The notes beneath the pieces were generated by a model that worked only from the letters and a program-made list of their open reading frames with translations, was not told the DNA's origin and made no database searches. The position numbers and the translations under genes are program-made. 64,000 nt of DNA from Alphaproteobacteria bacterium (GTDB lineage: Bacteria; Pseudomonadota; Alphaproteobacteria; Rs-D84), in assembly GCA_015062495.1 (NCBI GenBank), contig SUUN01000001.1:347069-411068 (forward strand), read 5' to 3'. This document shows, piece by piece, positions 26,755 through 34,759 of this stretch; the first letter of the stretch is position 1; each line of letters opens with the position of its first letter.

Positions 26755-26866
26755 TCTTTCTCTCCTTAATCTAAAAAGTTTTGGACAGAACAAATCTGTT
26801 TTGTTCTTGGTTACATTTTATCGTAATTACAAAACTTAGTAAAGTAGAAAAGTGCATTTATTCAAA

Positions 26867-27523
26867 TTACGAATATAATTTTTTAAATCCATTTTCTATT
26901 TTGCGAATGTATTCGACATCGTTATCACGCCAATATTTCGGATCGCGCATCATGCGTCGTAAATCTGAATCAGACAAATTTTCATTTTCGTTTTTGTCTG
27001 TTTTTATTGTTGGTTCGATTGATTGCATCATTTTGTACATGCTTTGAATTCCCTGGGGTGTAGCGCACAGTGATTCAAATGCATCATGTGGTAAAAACCG
27101 TTCACCAAACGCATTTATCGCGCGTAAATTGTCAATCATTTTTTCATCACTACCAAAGAAAGTTTTTAATTCATTCATCGCAGTGGATTCATCACGTGCA
27201 GAAAATAAATCTGATATCACAGGTGATAGAAATTCATTTGCAATATCATAAATTTTTTCAACCTGTTTTTTTGTTAAACCGATTTCAAAAAATTTCTGGC
27301 GCAGGTTTTCATCATCATACAATTCATGTGTTGGGTATTCGGATGCGTTTTCCGGCACACCAATTGCACGATTAAATTTTTGACGCGCAACATCATCTGA
27401 ATTTTCATTTGGAATCGATACCATTGAACCAATCTTTTTTTCCAGTTCTGTGTATGAATTCATCAAGGCTGCTGTATTTAATGTACCATCATCATTACGA
27501 AATTTTTCTGGGATGTTATCCAT
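26867..27523 (-). CDS. phage scaffold/capsid assembly protein
   Basis: 218 residues, acidic and helical, without signal peptide. It starts MDNIPEKFRNDDGTLNTAALMNSYTELE, the usual opening of T7-like capsid assembly proteins, and ends in basic helices that would bind capsid. The ATG at 27523 follows AAAGGAAAAG and overlaps the holin-like gene by eight bases. Confidence 0.75.
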   Translation of the reverse strand: MDNIPEKFRNDDGTLNTAALMNSYTELEKKIGSMVSIPNENSDDVARQKFNRAIGVPENASEYPTHELYDDENLRQKFFEIGLTKKQVEKIYDIANEFLSPVISDLFSARDESTAMNELKTFFGSDEKMIDNLRAINAFGERFLPHDAFESLCATPQGIQSMYKMMQSIEPTIKTDKNENENLSDSDLRRMMRDPKYWRDNDVEYIRKIENGFKKLYS

Positions 27524-27719
27524 TTTCTTTTCCTTTGGTTTCATTTGAACGGCGCAGAAAGTATATCCCCGCCAGTGTAAATATTGCCTGCAACATAGAA
27601 AACAGGTCTGTATCGCCAACCAAATATGCACCAATGGCCGACAATATCCCCGTCGCAGAAATTATGTATGTGCGATATCCCGCCAGATATCCACCACGTA
27701 TTATTCGTTGCATAAACAC
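27516..27719 (-). CDS. holin-like small membrane protein
   Basis: 67 residues with two hydrophobic segments (about 17-35 and 42-57) and a charged tail. Size, topology and position next to a cell-wall hydrolase fit a holin, but no family signature is certain. Confidence 0.55.
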   Translation of the reverse strand: MFMQRIIRGGYLAGYRTYIISATGILSAIGAYLVGDTDLFSMLQAIFTLAGIYFLRRSNETKGKENG

Positions 27720-27724
27720 ACCCC

Positions 27725-28141
27725 TTATAAATAAAACAGGATGCCGTCAATGTCTGCAATATATCCACGCGATGTTGCCCATGCGGGAATTATATCGGAT
27801 GCATGAAATCTGGTTGCGCCATAACACGAATCAGGCAACTGGCCCATCAACATGCGGTATGCTGTACGAACACACATTTGAAATGCGCGTGTGTTTGCGG
27901 CGACATGCAACCGCGAATGATTTTCATCCGTCGCGGATAATGCTGGAAAAATTGTCTGGTCCATAATCAAATTTGATATATCGACGCCGGATGCATCTGA
28001 TAAATTTTTTATCATGGATGTAAATGCACATACCAATGGCAATGATACACCACCGGTATGCGCATAAACAACGCGCGCGACTTTATATGCCAGGTTCATG
28101 TGTCCAGACGTGTCTGGATTTTTAACTAAGGTCATTTGCAT
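27725..28141 (-). CDS. SleB-like cell-wall hydrolase of the phage cluster
   Basis: 138 residues. The C-terminal part CYGATRFHASDIIPAWATSRGYIADIDGILFYL fits the hydrolase_2/SleB domain, which ends in a GAxxFH...PxWA...IGxHxFY pattern. At the position where family members have a catalytic glutamate (ARxVYxE), this protein has ARVVYAH, so activity is doubtful. It is first in the cluster, with the holin-like gene immediately after. Confidence 0.6.
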   Translation of the reverse strand: MQMTLVKNPDTSGHMNLAYKVARVVYAHTGGVSLPLVCAFTSMIKNLSDASGVDISNLIMDQTIFPALSATDENHSRLHVAANTRAFQMCVRTAYRMLMGQLPDSCYGATRFHASDIIPAWATSRGYIADIDGILFYL

Positions 28142-28172
28142 TTGATTGTCCCACAGTTGTTAAAAATAAAAA

Positions 28173-28279
28173 CCCATGCAAAAATGCATGGGCAATAAAA
28201 AAACCACAACGCGATGGATGTGGACAGAATTTGTGCTGTTTATGCTTTTTATATTATCACAAATTCAACAAAAAGTCAA
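28173..28279 (-). promoter_or_regulatory. promoter followed by two terminator hairpins
   Basis: Minus strand: TTGACT (28279-28274), 17 bases, TAATAT (28256-28251), then a hairpin CCACA/TGTGG with a T run (28223-28198) and a second hairpin CCCATGC/GCATGGG (28192-28173). The promoter is about 45 bases from the first terminator. This could be a short RNA or an attenuated leader for the phage cluster; the second hairpin may also end the birA transcript. Confidence 0.5.
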
Positions 28280-28313
28280 GACATTATTTTCAAACCCGCG
28301 GAATTCCGGCATT

Positions 28314-28979
28314 TTACACTGTAATCTCGTCCCCATAAACCAATAAATAACGCGTTCCACGACGCAAAACCAATGCGCCATTTTCATTGATTCCGACCAG
28401 TTCGGCAACCTCGCCCTGGTATTTAACGGGACGATTTATACACGCCGCCAGTTCAGTCCAGCGTGCACGCACCGCACGAAAATCGCTGCGACGCCATTTG
28501 TCCATATTACGCATCAGGCGCGCCAACAATTCATTCATTGGAATTTCAGAATAATTGTCCATTTTGGTCGTTTTATATCGATCAACCGTCGGATTTGAAT
28601 TCACATTTATACCGATGCCAACAACAACAAAATCACCAGAATATTCAATTAATACGCCGGCAATCTTGTTCCCGTCAACCAGGATGTCATTTGGCCATTT
28701 TATCGTTGGATGAATGCCAAATGACGCGATTGTTTCTGCAATTGCCACACCAACAGAATAAGACAGACGGGCATCGCGTTCAGGGGACGAAAAAATAAAA
28801 CTGATATACAGGTTGCCGTGGTGCGATACCCACGTACGACGCATGCGACCACGCCCCGCAGACTGGGCCGCGGCCAATACCGCCATATGGTCGGTGGCGC
28901 GTCCAAACGCAATTAATTCCAGGGCATAATCCTGGGTGCTGGGGATTTTATCAAATGATAATAATTTATAGTTTGCCAA
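28314..28979 (-). CDS. birA: biotin--[acetyl-CoA-carboxylase] ligase
   Basis: 221 residues. It has the biotin-protein ligase core: PSTQDYAL, AQSAGRGRMRRTW (biotinyl-AMP loop) and KWPNDILVDGNKIAGVLIE, plus the small C-terminal SH3-like domain. It lacks the N-terminal winged helix of the regulatory type, so it is the enzyme-only form. It attaches biotin to the BCCP subunit for fatty-acid synthesis. Its start overlaps the upstream gene by 14 bases. Confidence 0.93.
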   Translation of the reverse strand: MANYKLLSFDKIPSTQDYALELIAFGRATDHMAVLAAAQSAGRGRMRRTWVSHHGNLYISFIFSSPERDARLSYSVGVAIAETIASFGIHPTIKWPNDILVDGNKIAGVLIEYSGDFVVVGIGINVNSNPTVDRYKTTKMDNYSEIPMNELLARLMRNMDKWRRSDFRAVRARWTELAACINRPVKYQGEVAELVGINENGALVLRRGTRYLLVYGDEITV

Positions 28980-29385
28980 TGCGATATACCCCGTTTGTAT
29001 TTATAATAAATCCACGTCCGTATGTGCGACGCAACTGATAAATAGCAGTATCCACCGTATGGGTGGTGGTATCCGGCGCATACCCCAATGCGTCCCTTAG
29101 TTCATTGCCGGTCATACCACCGGATTTATGCAATAATACTATGATTTGTGCCTGAATACGTGGCAATGACACAGACATGCCAAAAATTTCGCGCAAAACC
29201 GATGCACTGTCGTTGGCATCCAGTATAACAGACTTTAATTCCAGTGAACTGAGCGGACAATCAATATGTAAATTATCAAAATTTATATCCGTGGCATTTG
29301 GCGCGTCCAAAACAGTCGCCCCAAAATCGGTCAAGATTTGGCGCCATATTGTATCAGATGCATAAATACGAACACCGCTTAACAT
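28966..29385 (-). CDS. winged-helix protein coupled to birA
   Basis: 139 residues. Residues about 75-139 form an OmpR/PhoB-type winged helix (GMTGNELRDALGYAPDTTTHTVDTAIYQLRRTYG...GVYRIG). The N-terminal part could be a degenerate receiver domain without the phospho-acceptor pattern. Similar degenerate regulators are common in alphaproteobacteria. Overlap with birA suggests translational coupling; whether it regulates biotin genes is unknown. Confidence 0.65.
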   Translation of the reverse strand: MLSGVRIYASDTIWRQILTDFGATVLDAPNATDINFDNLHIDCPLSSLELKSVILDANDSASVLREIFGMSVSLPRIQAQIIVLLHKSGGMTGNELRDALGYAPDTTTHTVDTAIYQLRRTYGRGFIINTNGVYRIGKL

Positions 29386-29419
29386 GTTTGTTATTCTAGA
29401 CTATATAATTTTTCATGTC

Positions 29420-29454
29420 CAATAAAAACCGCACTGGAATTGCCTGTGCGGTTT
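29420..29454. repeat. first copy of a 35-bp terminator repeat
   Basis: A 35-base sequence with a CCGCAC/GTGCGG hairpin and flanking A and T runs. It is identical to 30157-30191. The two copies flank the two-gene cassette 29464-30104. Confidence 0.8.
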
Positions 29455-29463
29455 CAATTTAGA

Positions 29464-29655
29464 CTATTTCTTGTCTTGTGGTACATTAACGATGATTTTG
29501 CCGCCCTGCCCCGTTTTTATCCACTCTAACGCAGCAATTCTACCTTCTACATGTTTCCTATCTTGCTCATTATCCAGTTTCAATTCGCGTAGCAACCGAA
29601 TTGTATTATCTATTGATTGAATAATTTCGTCTGTCAAAACTTTGTTTTTCAGCAT
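29464..29655 (-). CDS. unknown small helical protein of the repeat-flanked cassette
   Basis: 63 residues, charged, probably two helices (DEIIQSIDNTIRLLRELKLD, then a helix with EGRIAALEWI). No family recognised. It follows the next gene by 20 bases. Confidence 0.5.
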   Translation of the reverse strand: MLKNKVLTDEIIQSIDNTIRLLRELKLDNEQDRKHVEGRIAALEWIKTGQGGKIIVNVPQDKK

Positions 29656-29675
29656 GGTTTCCCCCTTGTTTTACA

Positions 29676-30104
29676 TTAACGAATTCGTGCGAATTTTTGT
29701 TGTTGCATTAACATAGTCGGATATTTTAAACGATAATCAACTCTATGTGCCCTGGGTTTATAACGTGGATTAAAAACAGAGCGTCCTTTGGAACTATATG
29801 TTATTTCGCCATCATCATCGGCGTCTATTAAGTCCGATACAGGAATCTCGTAAGTTTGTCCCTCAGGAGATTCATAGATTATCGTTTCTGCATTCGCTGG
29901 AACCTCTATTGTTCCACGATCTTCTGGTTTATAATTTATATTATTCAAACGGTCATACGCATCCCAATCAATCTTAACATCAGACTCTTTTTTCGTGTCA
30001 CTATCTTTTTTATCGAACCAGCCCATATGATATGTAATAGACGGCTGTTTTACATCTAAAATTGATTTAGTATTTTTGGTATAATATGGGACTACAAAAA
30101 TCAT
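29676..30104 (-). CDS. unknown protein of the repeat-flanked cassette
   Basis: 142 residues, acidic centre and basic C-terminal tail. The ATG at 30104 follows CAAAGGAGTTGAT, a strong ribosome site. A middle segment (TIIYESPEGQTYEIPVSDLIDADDDGE) could be a small beta domain. No family recognised. Confidence 0.55.
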   Translation of the reverse strand: MIFVVPYYTKNTKSILDVKQPSITYHMGWFDKKDSDTKKESDVKIDWDAYDRLNNINYKPEDRGTIEVPANAETIIYESPEGQTYEIPVSDLIDADDDGEITYSSKGRSVFNPRYKPRAHRVDYRLKYPTMLMQQQKFARIR

Positions 30105-30156
30105 ATCAACTCCTTTGAATGCTATACTATATGCTAATACGGTATTTTATGTTTTT

Positions 30157-30191
30157 CAATAAAAACCGCACTGGAATTGCCTGTGCGGTTT
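30157..30191. repeat. second copy of the 35-bp terminator repeat
   Basis: Identical to 29420-29454 over 35 bases. It follows the HTH gene at 30216 as its probable terminator. Confidence 0.8.
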
Positions 30192-30215
30192 TTGGGGTGT
30201 CGAAACAGATATAAT

Positions 30216-30461
30216 CTAGTCGCGCCCGTTATCGGGTGGATCAATAAACTTGGTAAAGTCTTGAATTTTTGCACCCGTGGACGACAAAATCTTGGAAATA
30301 CTGTTGGTGGATGGCCATCGTGGTTGCCCTTCTTTGGACCAACGCTTGCTCTTATTAAACGTCGTTGGGTCAAGACCGCTGCATTTTGCCAACCCTGAAC
30401 ATGACATACCGTGTTCGGTTGCAAAGCGTTCGATGGCACGCCACACATCTTCATGTGTCAT
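30216..30461 (-). CDS. stand-alone HTH protein, paralog of the one at 5022
   Basis: 81 residues. HGMSCSGLAKCSGLDPTTFNKSKRWSKEGQPRW is the same N-terminal repressor block as in the protein at 5022-5267, again without an S24 protease domain. GAGGGAGAGAAAA precedes the ATG. It is upstream of, and divergent from, two structured RNAs. Confidence 0.7.
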   Translation of the reverse strand: MTHEDVWRAIERFATEHGMSCSGLAKCSGLDPTTFNKSKRWSKEGQPRWPSTNSISKILSSTGAKIQDFTKFIDPPDNGRD

Positions 30462-30609
30462 TTTTCTCTCCCTCTTGGTTATACATCAGGAACAACTTTC
30501 CGTCTGATACAATGTTGATTTTATTCCAGAAAACCGGGCAAAACAACAAGTACCATTTCCTAGGAATAGACAGATTAAATTGACACAAAAAATTTTTTTG
30601 ACAAAACAC

Positions 30610-30833
30610 TTGACGAATCGATTTTAGTGTACTATATTTTAAATCGTCAAAGGGACAAACCCAATGACGGATGTGAAAACATCACGTGGGGACCAGAGGT
30701 TCAGACTCCCTCCTACATTCTCTCTCCTCTGGACTCTGGTGCCCACACCACAGTTTAGAGTGTCCAATTTCTTTTTCTCCTTTCCTTCCTTTCGGGACAC
30801 TCGGAAATACCGCCGGCAACGGCGGTGTTTTTC
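30610..30833 (+). ncRNA. four-hairpin RNA with pyrimidine-rich loops
   Basis: Promoter TTGACG (30610-30615), 17 bases, TATATT (30633-30638). Then come four consecutive hairpins: CGTCA/TGACG (30645-30649 with 30665-30669, inner GGG/CCC), GATGT/ACATC with a GAAA tetraloop (30670-30683), CCAGAGG/CCTCTGG (30693-30699 with 30726-30732, extended by GTGGG/CCCAC), and GAGTGTCC/GGACACTC (30758-30765 with 30795-30802). A CCGCC/GGCGG terminator ends near 30833. The loops of hairpins three and four are almost all C and U, with CUCC and UUCC elements complementary to ribosome sites. It is about 189 nt. No known family recognised. Confidence 0.6.
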
Positions 30834-30872
30834 TTGGCAGATACATTGACTGACTTTTATTTATCATTGTAT

Positions 30873-31078
30873 TTGAATTTATGATTTTTATGGCGTATAA
30901 TATATGGGCATTGGGCGATTTCCAGTGTGGGGCTTAACAACCTCTTGTAGAACGTCGTCAAGACGAAAAACTCCAACTCCTGCGGTTGGAGGGTTGTGAA
31001 TATCCAATAAACAACGCTATTTTCTACAATAGTTGTTAACCTCCAACCGCTTTTGATATTCAATTGCGGTTTTTTGTT
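30873..31078 (+). ncRNA. leader RNA family copy F, upstream of a small HTH gene
   Basis: Promoter TTGAAT (30873-30878), 17 bases, TATAAT (30896-30901). Closing helix TTAACAAC (30934-30941) with GTTGTTAA (31032-31039), a CTC/TA internal loop, TTGTAGAA (30945-30952) with TTCTACAA (31022-31029). Inside: CGTC/GACG (30953-30965), CTCCAAC/GTTGGAG (30971-30991) and GTTGT/ACAAC (30993-31015). The strand CCTCCAACCGC (31040-31050) is complementary over 11 bases to 30982-30992 and also forms the terminator AACCGC/GCGGTT (31045-31071). The two pairings exclude each other. Confidence 0.65.
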
Positions 31079-31101
31079 TCACACAAACAATGGGGGACAA
31101 T

Positions 31102-31317
31102 ATGCGCATCGGACATCAGATAGAAGCCACCAGACAAAAATTGGAAATTCCTGTTTTTAAAATGTGTGACATTTTGGCAATCGAAACCGAGTTGGAATAT
31201 CATAAAATAACAACAGGCTGGATATCATTAACGACATATCAAAAAATTATGTTTATTGCCGCGACCGAACGTCCGCTGGAATTATCCAACACGCAATCCA
31301 AGACGGATTTAGTTTGA
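31102..31317 (+). CDS. small HTH-like protein downstream of leader copy F
   Basis: 71 residues. IGHQIEATRQKLEIPVFKMCDILAI...ITTGWISLTTYQKIMFI is arranged like a short XRE helix-turn-helix, with a five-helix bundle size. I chose ATG 31102, after GGGGGACAAT, over 31090. It starts 24 bases after the leader's terminator. Function is unknown. Confidence 0.55.
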   Translation: MRIGHQIEATRQKLEIPVFKMCDILAIETELEYHKITTGWISLTTYQKIMFIAATERPLELSNTQSKTDLV

Positions 31318-32202
31318 TTATATAATACGACGGCGAATTGTGCCAAATATCGCAAAGCCCAACAGCAATACCATTATGAATATAAATATCACTGTGGCGG
31401 CATTGCTGTGTTCGGCAAATGGTAATTCCAGATTCATTCCGTAATAACCAACAATTACCGTTGGCACAACCAGTATAATGTTCCACATGGTCAAACGATT
31501 AATGTTCGTGTTTGAATCCATGTTAATAACACTTTCAAATGTTTCTTTTATCGACTTTAACATTTTGCTGTATGATGCGACAACCTCGGTCGCCTGGGAT
31601 AATTCGATACGGGCGTCTTCGGCCAATTCGCGGGCATCATCTGTTTTTACAAAGCCACGAACCTTTTCCAGTTTATCCAGCACCGCAACATTTCCACGAA
31701 TGCCCGCCATGTACAGGGTATAACTGTTTTCAACTTCTAATAAATCCATTAATTCTTTCTTGCGGATGCGTTCCAATAATACACGCTTGGACGCAATAAC
31801 ACGTTTGTTCAATTCCTTTAACATACGCAGGTATGATTCTGCAATATAGTACAGAATATTTAAAATAAATTCTTCGCGTGATGTTTTTTCAGAACGTTTG
31901 ATTTTATCTAATAAATCACAACGCTTGCGACATACGGTAATTACACGGTTTGATGACAGAATAATTGATAATGGTTCGGTATGCCACAGGGTATCATTTT
32001 CGCGGTTAATAATTGGAAAACGAACAATTATAACCTTGTAATCATCTTCGATTTCAAGGCGGGGTTGTTCATCAGGGTCAAGGATGTCTGATATCGTATC
32101 CTCGTCAATTTTGTATTCGGTTTGCAGTTTTTCAAAATCTTCGTGATCGGGATTGCCAACGTTTACCCAAGAGAATGTTTTTAATTTTTCGGTCACAAAC
32201 AC
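31318..32202 (-). CDS. corA: CorA-family magnesium transporter
   Basis: 294 residues. The soluble N-terminal domain and long helix are followed by two C-terminal transmembrane segments joined by the CorA signature YGMN (GYYGMNLELP). It would form a pentameric Mg2+ channel in the inner membrane. The start is a GTG at 32202 after AAGGGGG. CorA relatives that move Co2+ or Zn2+ cannot be excluded. Confidence 0.88.
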   Translation of the reverse strand: MFVTEKLKTFSWVNVGNPDHEDFEKLQTEYKIDEDTISDILDPDEQPRLEIEDDYKVIIVRFPIINRENDTLWHTEPLSIILSSNRVITVCRKRCDLLDKIKRSEKTSREEFILNILYYIAESYLRMLKELNKRVIASKRVLLERIRKKELMDLLEVENSYTLYMAGIRGNVAVLDKLEKVRGFVKTDDARELAEDARIELSQATEVVASYSKMLKSIKETFESVINMDSNTNINRLTMWNIILVVPTVIVGYYGMNLELPFAEHSNAATVIFIFIMVLLLGFAIFGTIRRRII

Positions 32203-32341
32203 GGCATCCCCCTTTGGCTGATATCAAGTTCGTGTTATAATATCGCAAAAAAAATTGTTTTGCAATATTTTCTGGGAAAACAAATACGTTTTTTGCCATC
32301 TGATTATGTGATAGAATCAATAAAAATGGGGGGACGCACAT

Positions 32342-32827
32342 ATGGCAAAGAAATTTAAAACAAACACCACTGCATTTGGTATCGCACACTATATTTTATT
32401 GTTCTTGGTCGTTGGAATGTGCATCGCAATCATTGCGTGGATAATGGTAAAAAATAATAATCCAAATCCAACCAGTAATGTCAAAACCAATGTTGTCCAT
32501 GTCCGCGATTCTGATCCATGTGTGCAACGCACGCGTGATATGGTGGCGCGCATGTGGGCATATGACCCACGGGCAGTACCACAAAAATACTGGGATATGG
32601 CCGGCAATTATTTAAATCAGACAATCACAACACGCACATATGGCATTTGCCAGGACGTAGCATACACATGTCGCCCGGGGCAAATTCGACGCGACTGCGA
32701 TCCGTGCGCTGTACCAAGTGCGCGCGACTGGGCACAAAGCATTCATGTGGCGGATATGATAAAGAAAAACTGTGGCACAAATATTAACGACCACACGACG
32801 GAATCAGGCGACGCAATAACTGAATAA
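32342..32827 (+). CDS. unknown membrane-anchored cysteine-containing protein
   Basis: 161 residues with one N-terminal transmembrane segment (about 13-36), then a periplasmic domain with six cysteines (DPCVQRT, YGICQDVAYTC, RDCDPC, KKNC). I do not recognise it. A GGGGGG ribosome site precedes the ATG. It overlaps the convergent gene by 44 bases at the 3' end. Confidence 0.6.
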   Translation: MAKKFKTNTTAFGIAHYILLFLVVGMCIAIIAWIMVKNNNPNPTSNVKTNVVHVRDSDPCVQRTRDMVARMWAYDPRAVPQKYWDMAGNYLNQTITTRTYGICQDVAYTCRPGQIRRDCDPCAVPSARDWAQSIHVADMIKKNCGTNINDHTTESGDAITE

Positions 32828-33536
32828 CATATGGTGTGTCGGTACGCGTTAAAATTTTTGCAAGTTTCGCCCTGTGTTCGGGACACAATACCAGACAGCC
32901 CGTATCAATGTTATATTTGTTTGCGCACCAATTTTTAAACACCAACTGTTCTGTGTACATTTTATCGTATTCGGCCCTGCTTAAATCCGGCGCGTTGTGG
33001 TGGGTTATAAATTCATTAATATCACGTGGATGAAATTGAAAACCAACCCCCAACAGAAAGTTTAATATCAGTCCCCAATCGCGATACATATGAAAACGGG
33101 TCGCATAATCAAAACGCGCACTGGGGTTCAATGCCCAAATATACTGGGCATAATAATAAGATACGCGTGCGGCGTCGTCAAAAATGTGATGAACTGCGTC
33201 GCGATGTCCAAACTTGATATTTAGACGGGGGTTGGTTGCCAAGTTATAGAAATATTCCAATCTATACGCCTCATTGATTATGTCTTTATACAACAGCCAA
33301 GAAATATTATAATCGTATGAAAATTTATGCGTGGTTTTGAATCCCGCATCGCGCAATTGTTTATCCAGATTTATCGCGCTGGATTTGATGTCGGCATATT
33401 GCGAAATTTGCCGTTTAGCATACAGGTCGGGTGTTTGTTTAATGTTATGTATATGTTCGCGCATATCATTCCCCAGTACCTGACGCACCGAGTCGCGCAA
33501 ATCCAGAAGCGTGAATTTATCACCATTTTGAATCAT
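32784..33536 (-). CDS. unknown protein
   Basis: 251 residues from ATG 33536 (after GGGGGCTATA). Rich in tyrosine and histidine, helical (YRLEYFYNLATNP, HHIFDDAARVSYYYAQYIW), no signal or membrane segment, and a C-terminal CLVLCPEH. No family recognised. Confidence 0.55.
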   Translation of the reverse strand: MIQNGDKFTLLDLRDSVRQVLGNDMREHIHNIKQTPDLYAKRQISQYADIKSSAINLDKQLRDAGFKTTHKFSYDYNISWLLYKDIINEAYRLEYFYNLATNPRLNIKFGHRDAVHHIFDDAARVSYYYAQYIWALNPSARFDYATRFHMYRDWGLILNFLLGVGFQFHPRDINEFITHHNAPDLSRAEYDKMYTEQLVFKNWCANKYNIDTGCLVLCPEHRAKLAKILTRTDTPYVIQLLRRLIPSCGR

Positions 33537-33616
33537 TATAGCCCCCAAAGTTGAAAAGATTCTACACGATTATATGCATACGTCAATTAAAAATCCCGCC
33601 AGGTGGCGGGGATTTG

Positions 33617-34729
33617 TTATCGGTTGGTTAGTTGTAATTCTATGCGACGGTTTTTCTGTAATGCGGATGAATCGTTCCCCAATTCGACCGGATGCATATC
33701 GCCAAAACCACTGGGGACCAAGCGACGTGGGGACACGCCCGCCGCCGCCAATTCATTGGCAACCGCCGTGGCACGCAATAATGATAATTCTGTGTTATTT
33801 TTATATCCAGCAGTTCCGGAAATAACCTGTTTTTTATCGGTATGACCGTCGACACGAATAATCCAGTTGATGTCGGTTGGGATTTTTTCTTCCATATCCT
33901 TGATAACATTGGCAATCAGGTGCAACTGCTTTTTCCCATCATTGGATAATTTATACGAACCACTGGGGAATAAAATGTCACTGTTGACGATAAAACGGTC
34001 GCCGTCGGTTTGAATTGTCGTGCGGTCGCCCATGGCGATTTTAACCGCCTTGTAAAATTCGGACTGATATTGCGACATGTCTTTTAATTCTGCAACCTTG
34101 TCTGCAAGTGCACGGTTCAGGCGCGTTGACATTTCAACATACTGAATTTCCTGGGCACGGGATTTTTCTTCGGCGGCGTCCAGCGCAGTTTGCAATTTGG
34201 CCAATTGTTCAGCCAGGTTCAGACGCTGGGTTTCCATCTCGTCCTGGAGTTGTTTGCGTTCCAATTCAAGCGCGGCGGTTTTTTCCTTGTCTAATTTTGC
34301 CTGGTTCAACTGGGTATTTAAATCTGCAATTGTTTTTTGCAGGTCGTTGCCCTGGGATTGCAGTTCAAGTACCTTGGCCTCGTACGCGGTGATTAATTCC
34401 GTTACACTTAAATCCAGGTCATTTAATTCATTATTTAATTCTGTGTTGGATTGTTCTAAATCCTCTAACTGATTACGCGCCAGGATAAGCAGGCGTTTGG
34501 CCTCTATCTCGTCCAGGGACATTTGTTCAATGGTCTGGGCCTGTTCAGCGTTTGTCGCGCGCAACTGGGCAACCGTTTGTGCCCCGTTCGTTTTGTTAAA
34601 TACACTGGTCGTGGTCCACAAAAACACAAAAACAATCATCAAAAATATCAAGATGATTACCAGGTTTGAAAATAAATCTACAAAGCCTGGCCATGGATTT
34701 GTTGATGTACGATAACGAATGTTCATCAT
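33617..34729 (-). CDS. MotB/OmpA-domain peptidoglycan-binding protein with coiled coil
   Basis: 370 residues. One transmembrane segment near the N-terminus (about 20-42) is followed by a long coiled coil (about 50-220) and a C-terminal OmpA-like domain with VDGHTD and the LSLLRATAVANEL and NRRIEL signatures. It would sit in the inner membrane and grip peptidoglycan. The MotA-like gene lies just upstream in the same operon, so the pair should be a proton-driven stator-like complex. Confidence 0.8.
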   Translation of the reverse strand: MMNIRYRTSTNPWPGFVDLFSNLVIILIFLMIVFVFLWTTTSVFNKTNGAQTVAQLRATNAEQAQTIEQMSLDEIEAKRLLILARNQLEDLEQSNTELNNELNDLDLSVTELITAYEAKVLELQSQGNDLQKTIADLNTQLNQAKLDKEKTAALELERKQLQDEMETQRLNLAEQLAKLQTALDAAEEKSRAQEIQYVEMSTRLNRALADKVAELKDMSQYQSEFYKAVKIAMGDRTTIQTDGDRFIVNSDILFPSGSYKLSNDGKKQLHLIANVIKDMEEKIPTDINWIIRVDGHTDKKQVISGTAGYKNNTELSLLRATAVANELAAAGVSPRRLVPSGFGDMHPVELGNDSSALQKNRRIELQLTNR

Positions 34730-34759
34730 GGTGTTACTCTCTCTCTTGTATCTATGGTT

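Noticed and set aside
26285-26839. Plus-strand open frame rich in Phe/Ala opposite the histone-like gene
   Set aside because: It is the antisense of a lysine/alanine repeat gene and has no ribosome site.
30873-31078. Retron msr-msd RNA or a known riboswitch class
   Set aside because: No reverse transcriptase is adjacent, and I could not match the conserved bases of known riboswitch families.
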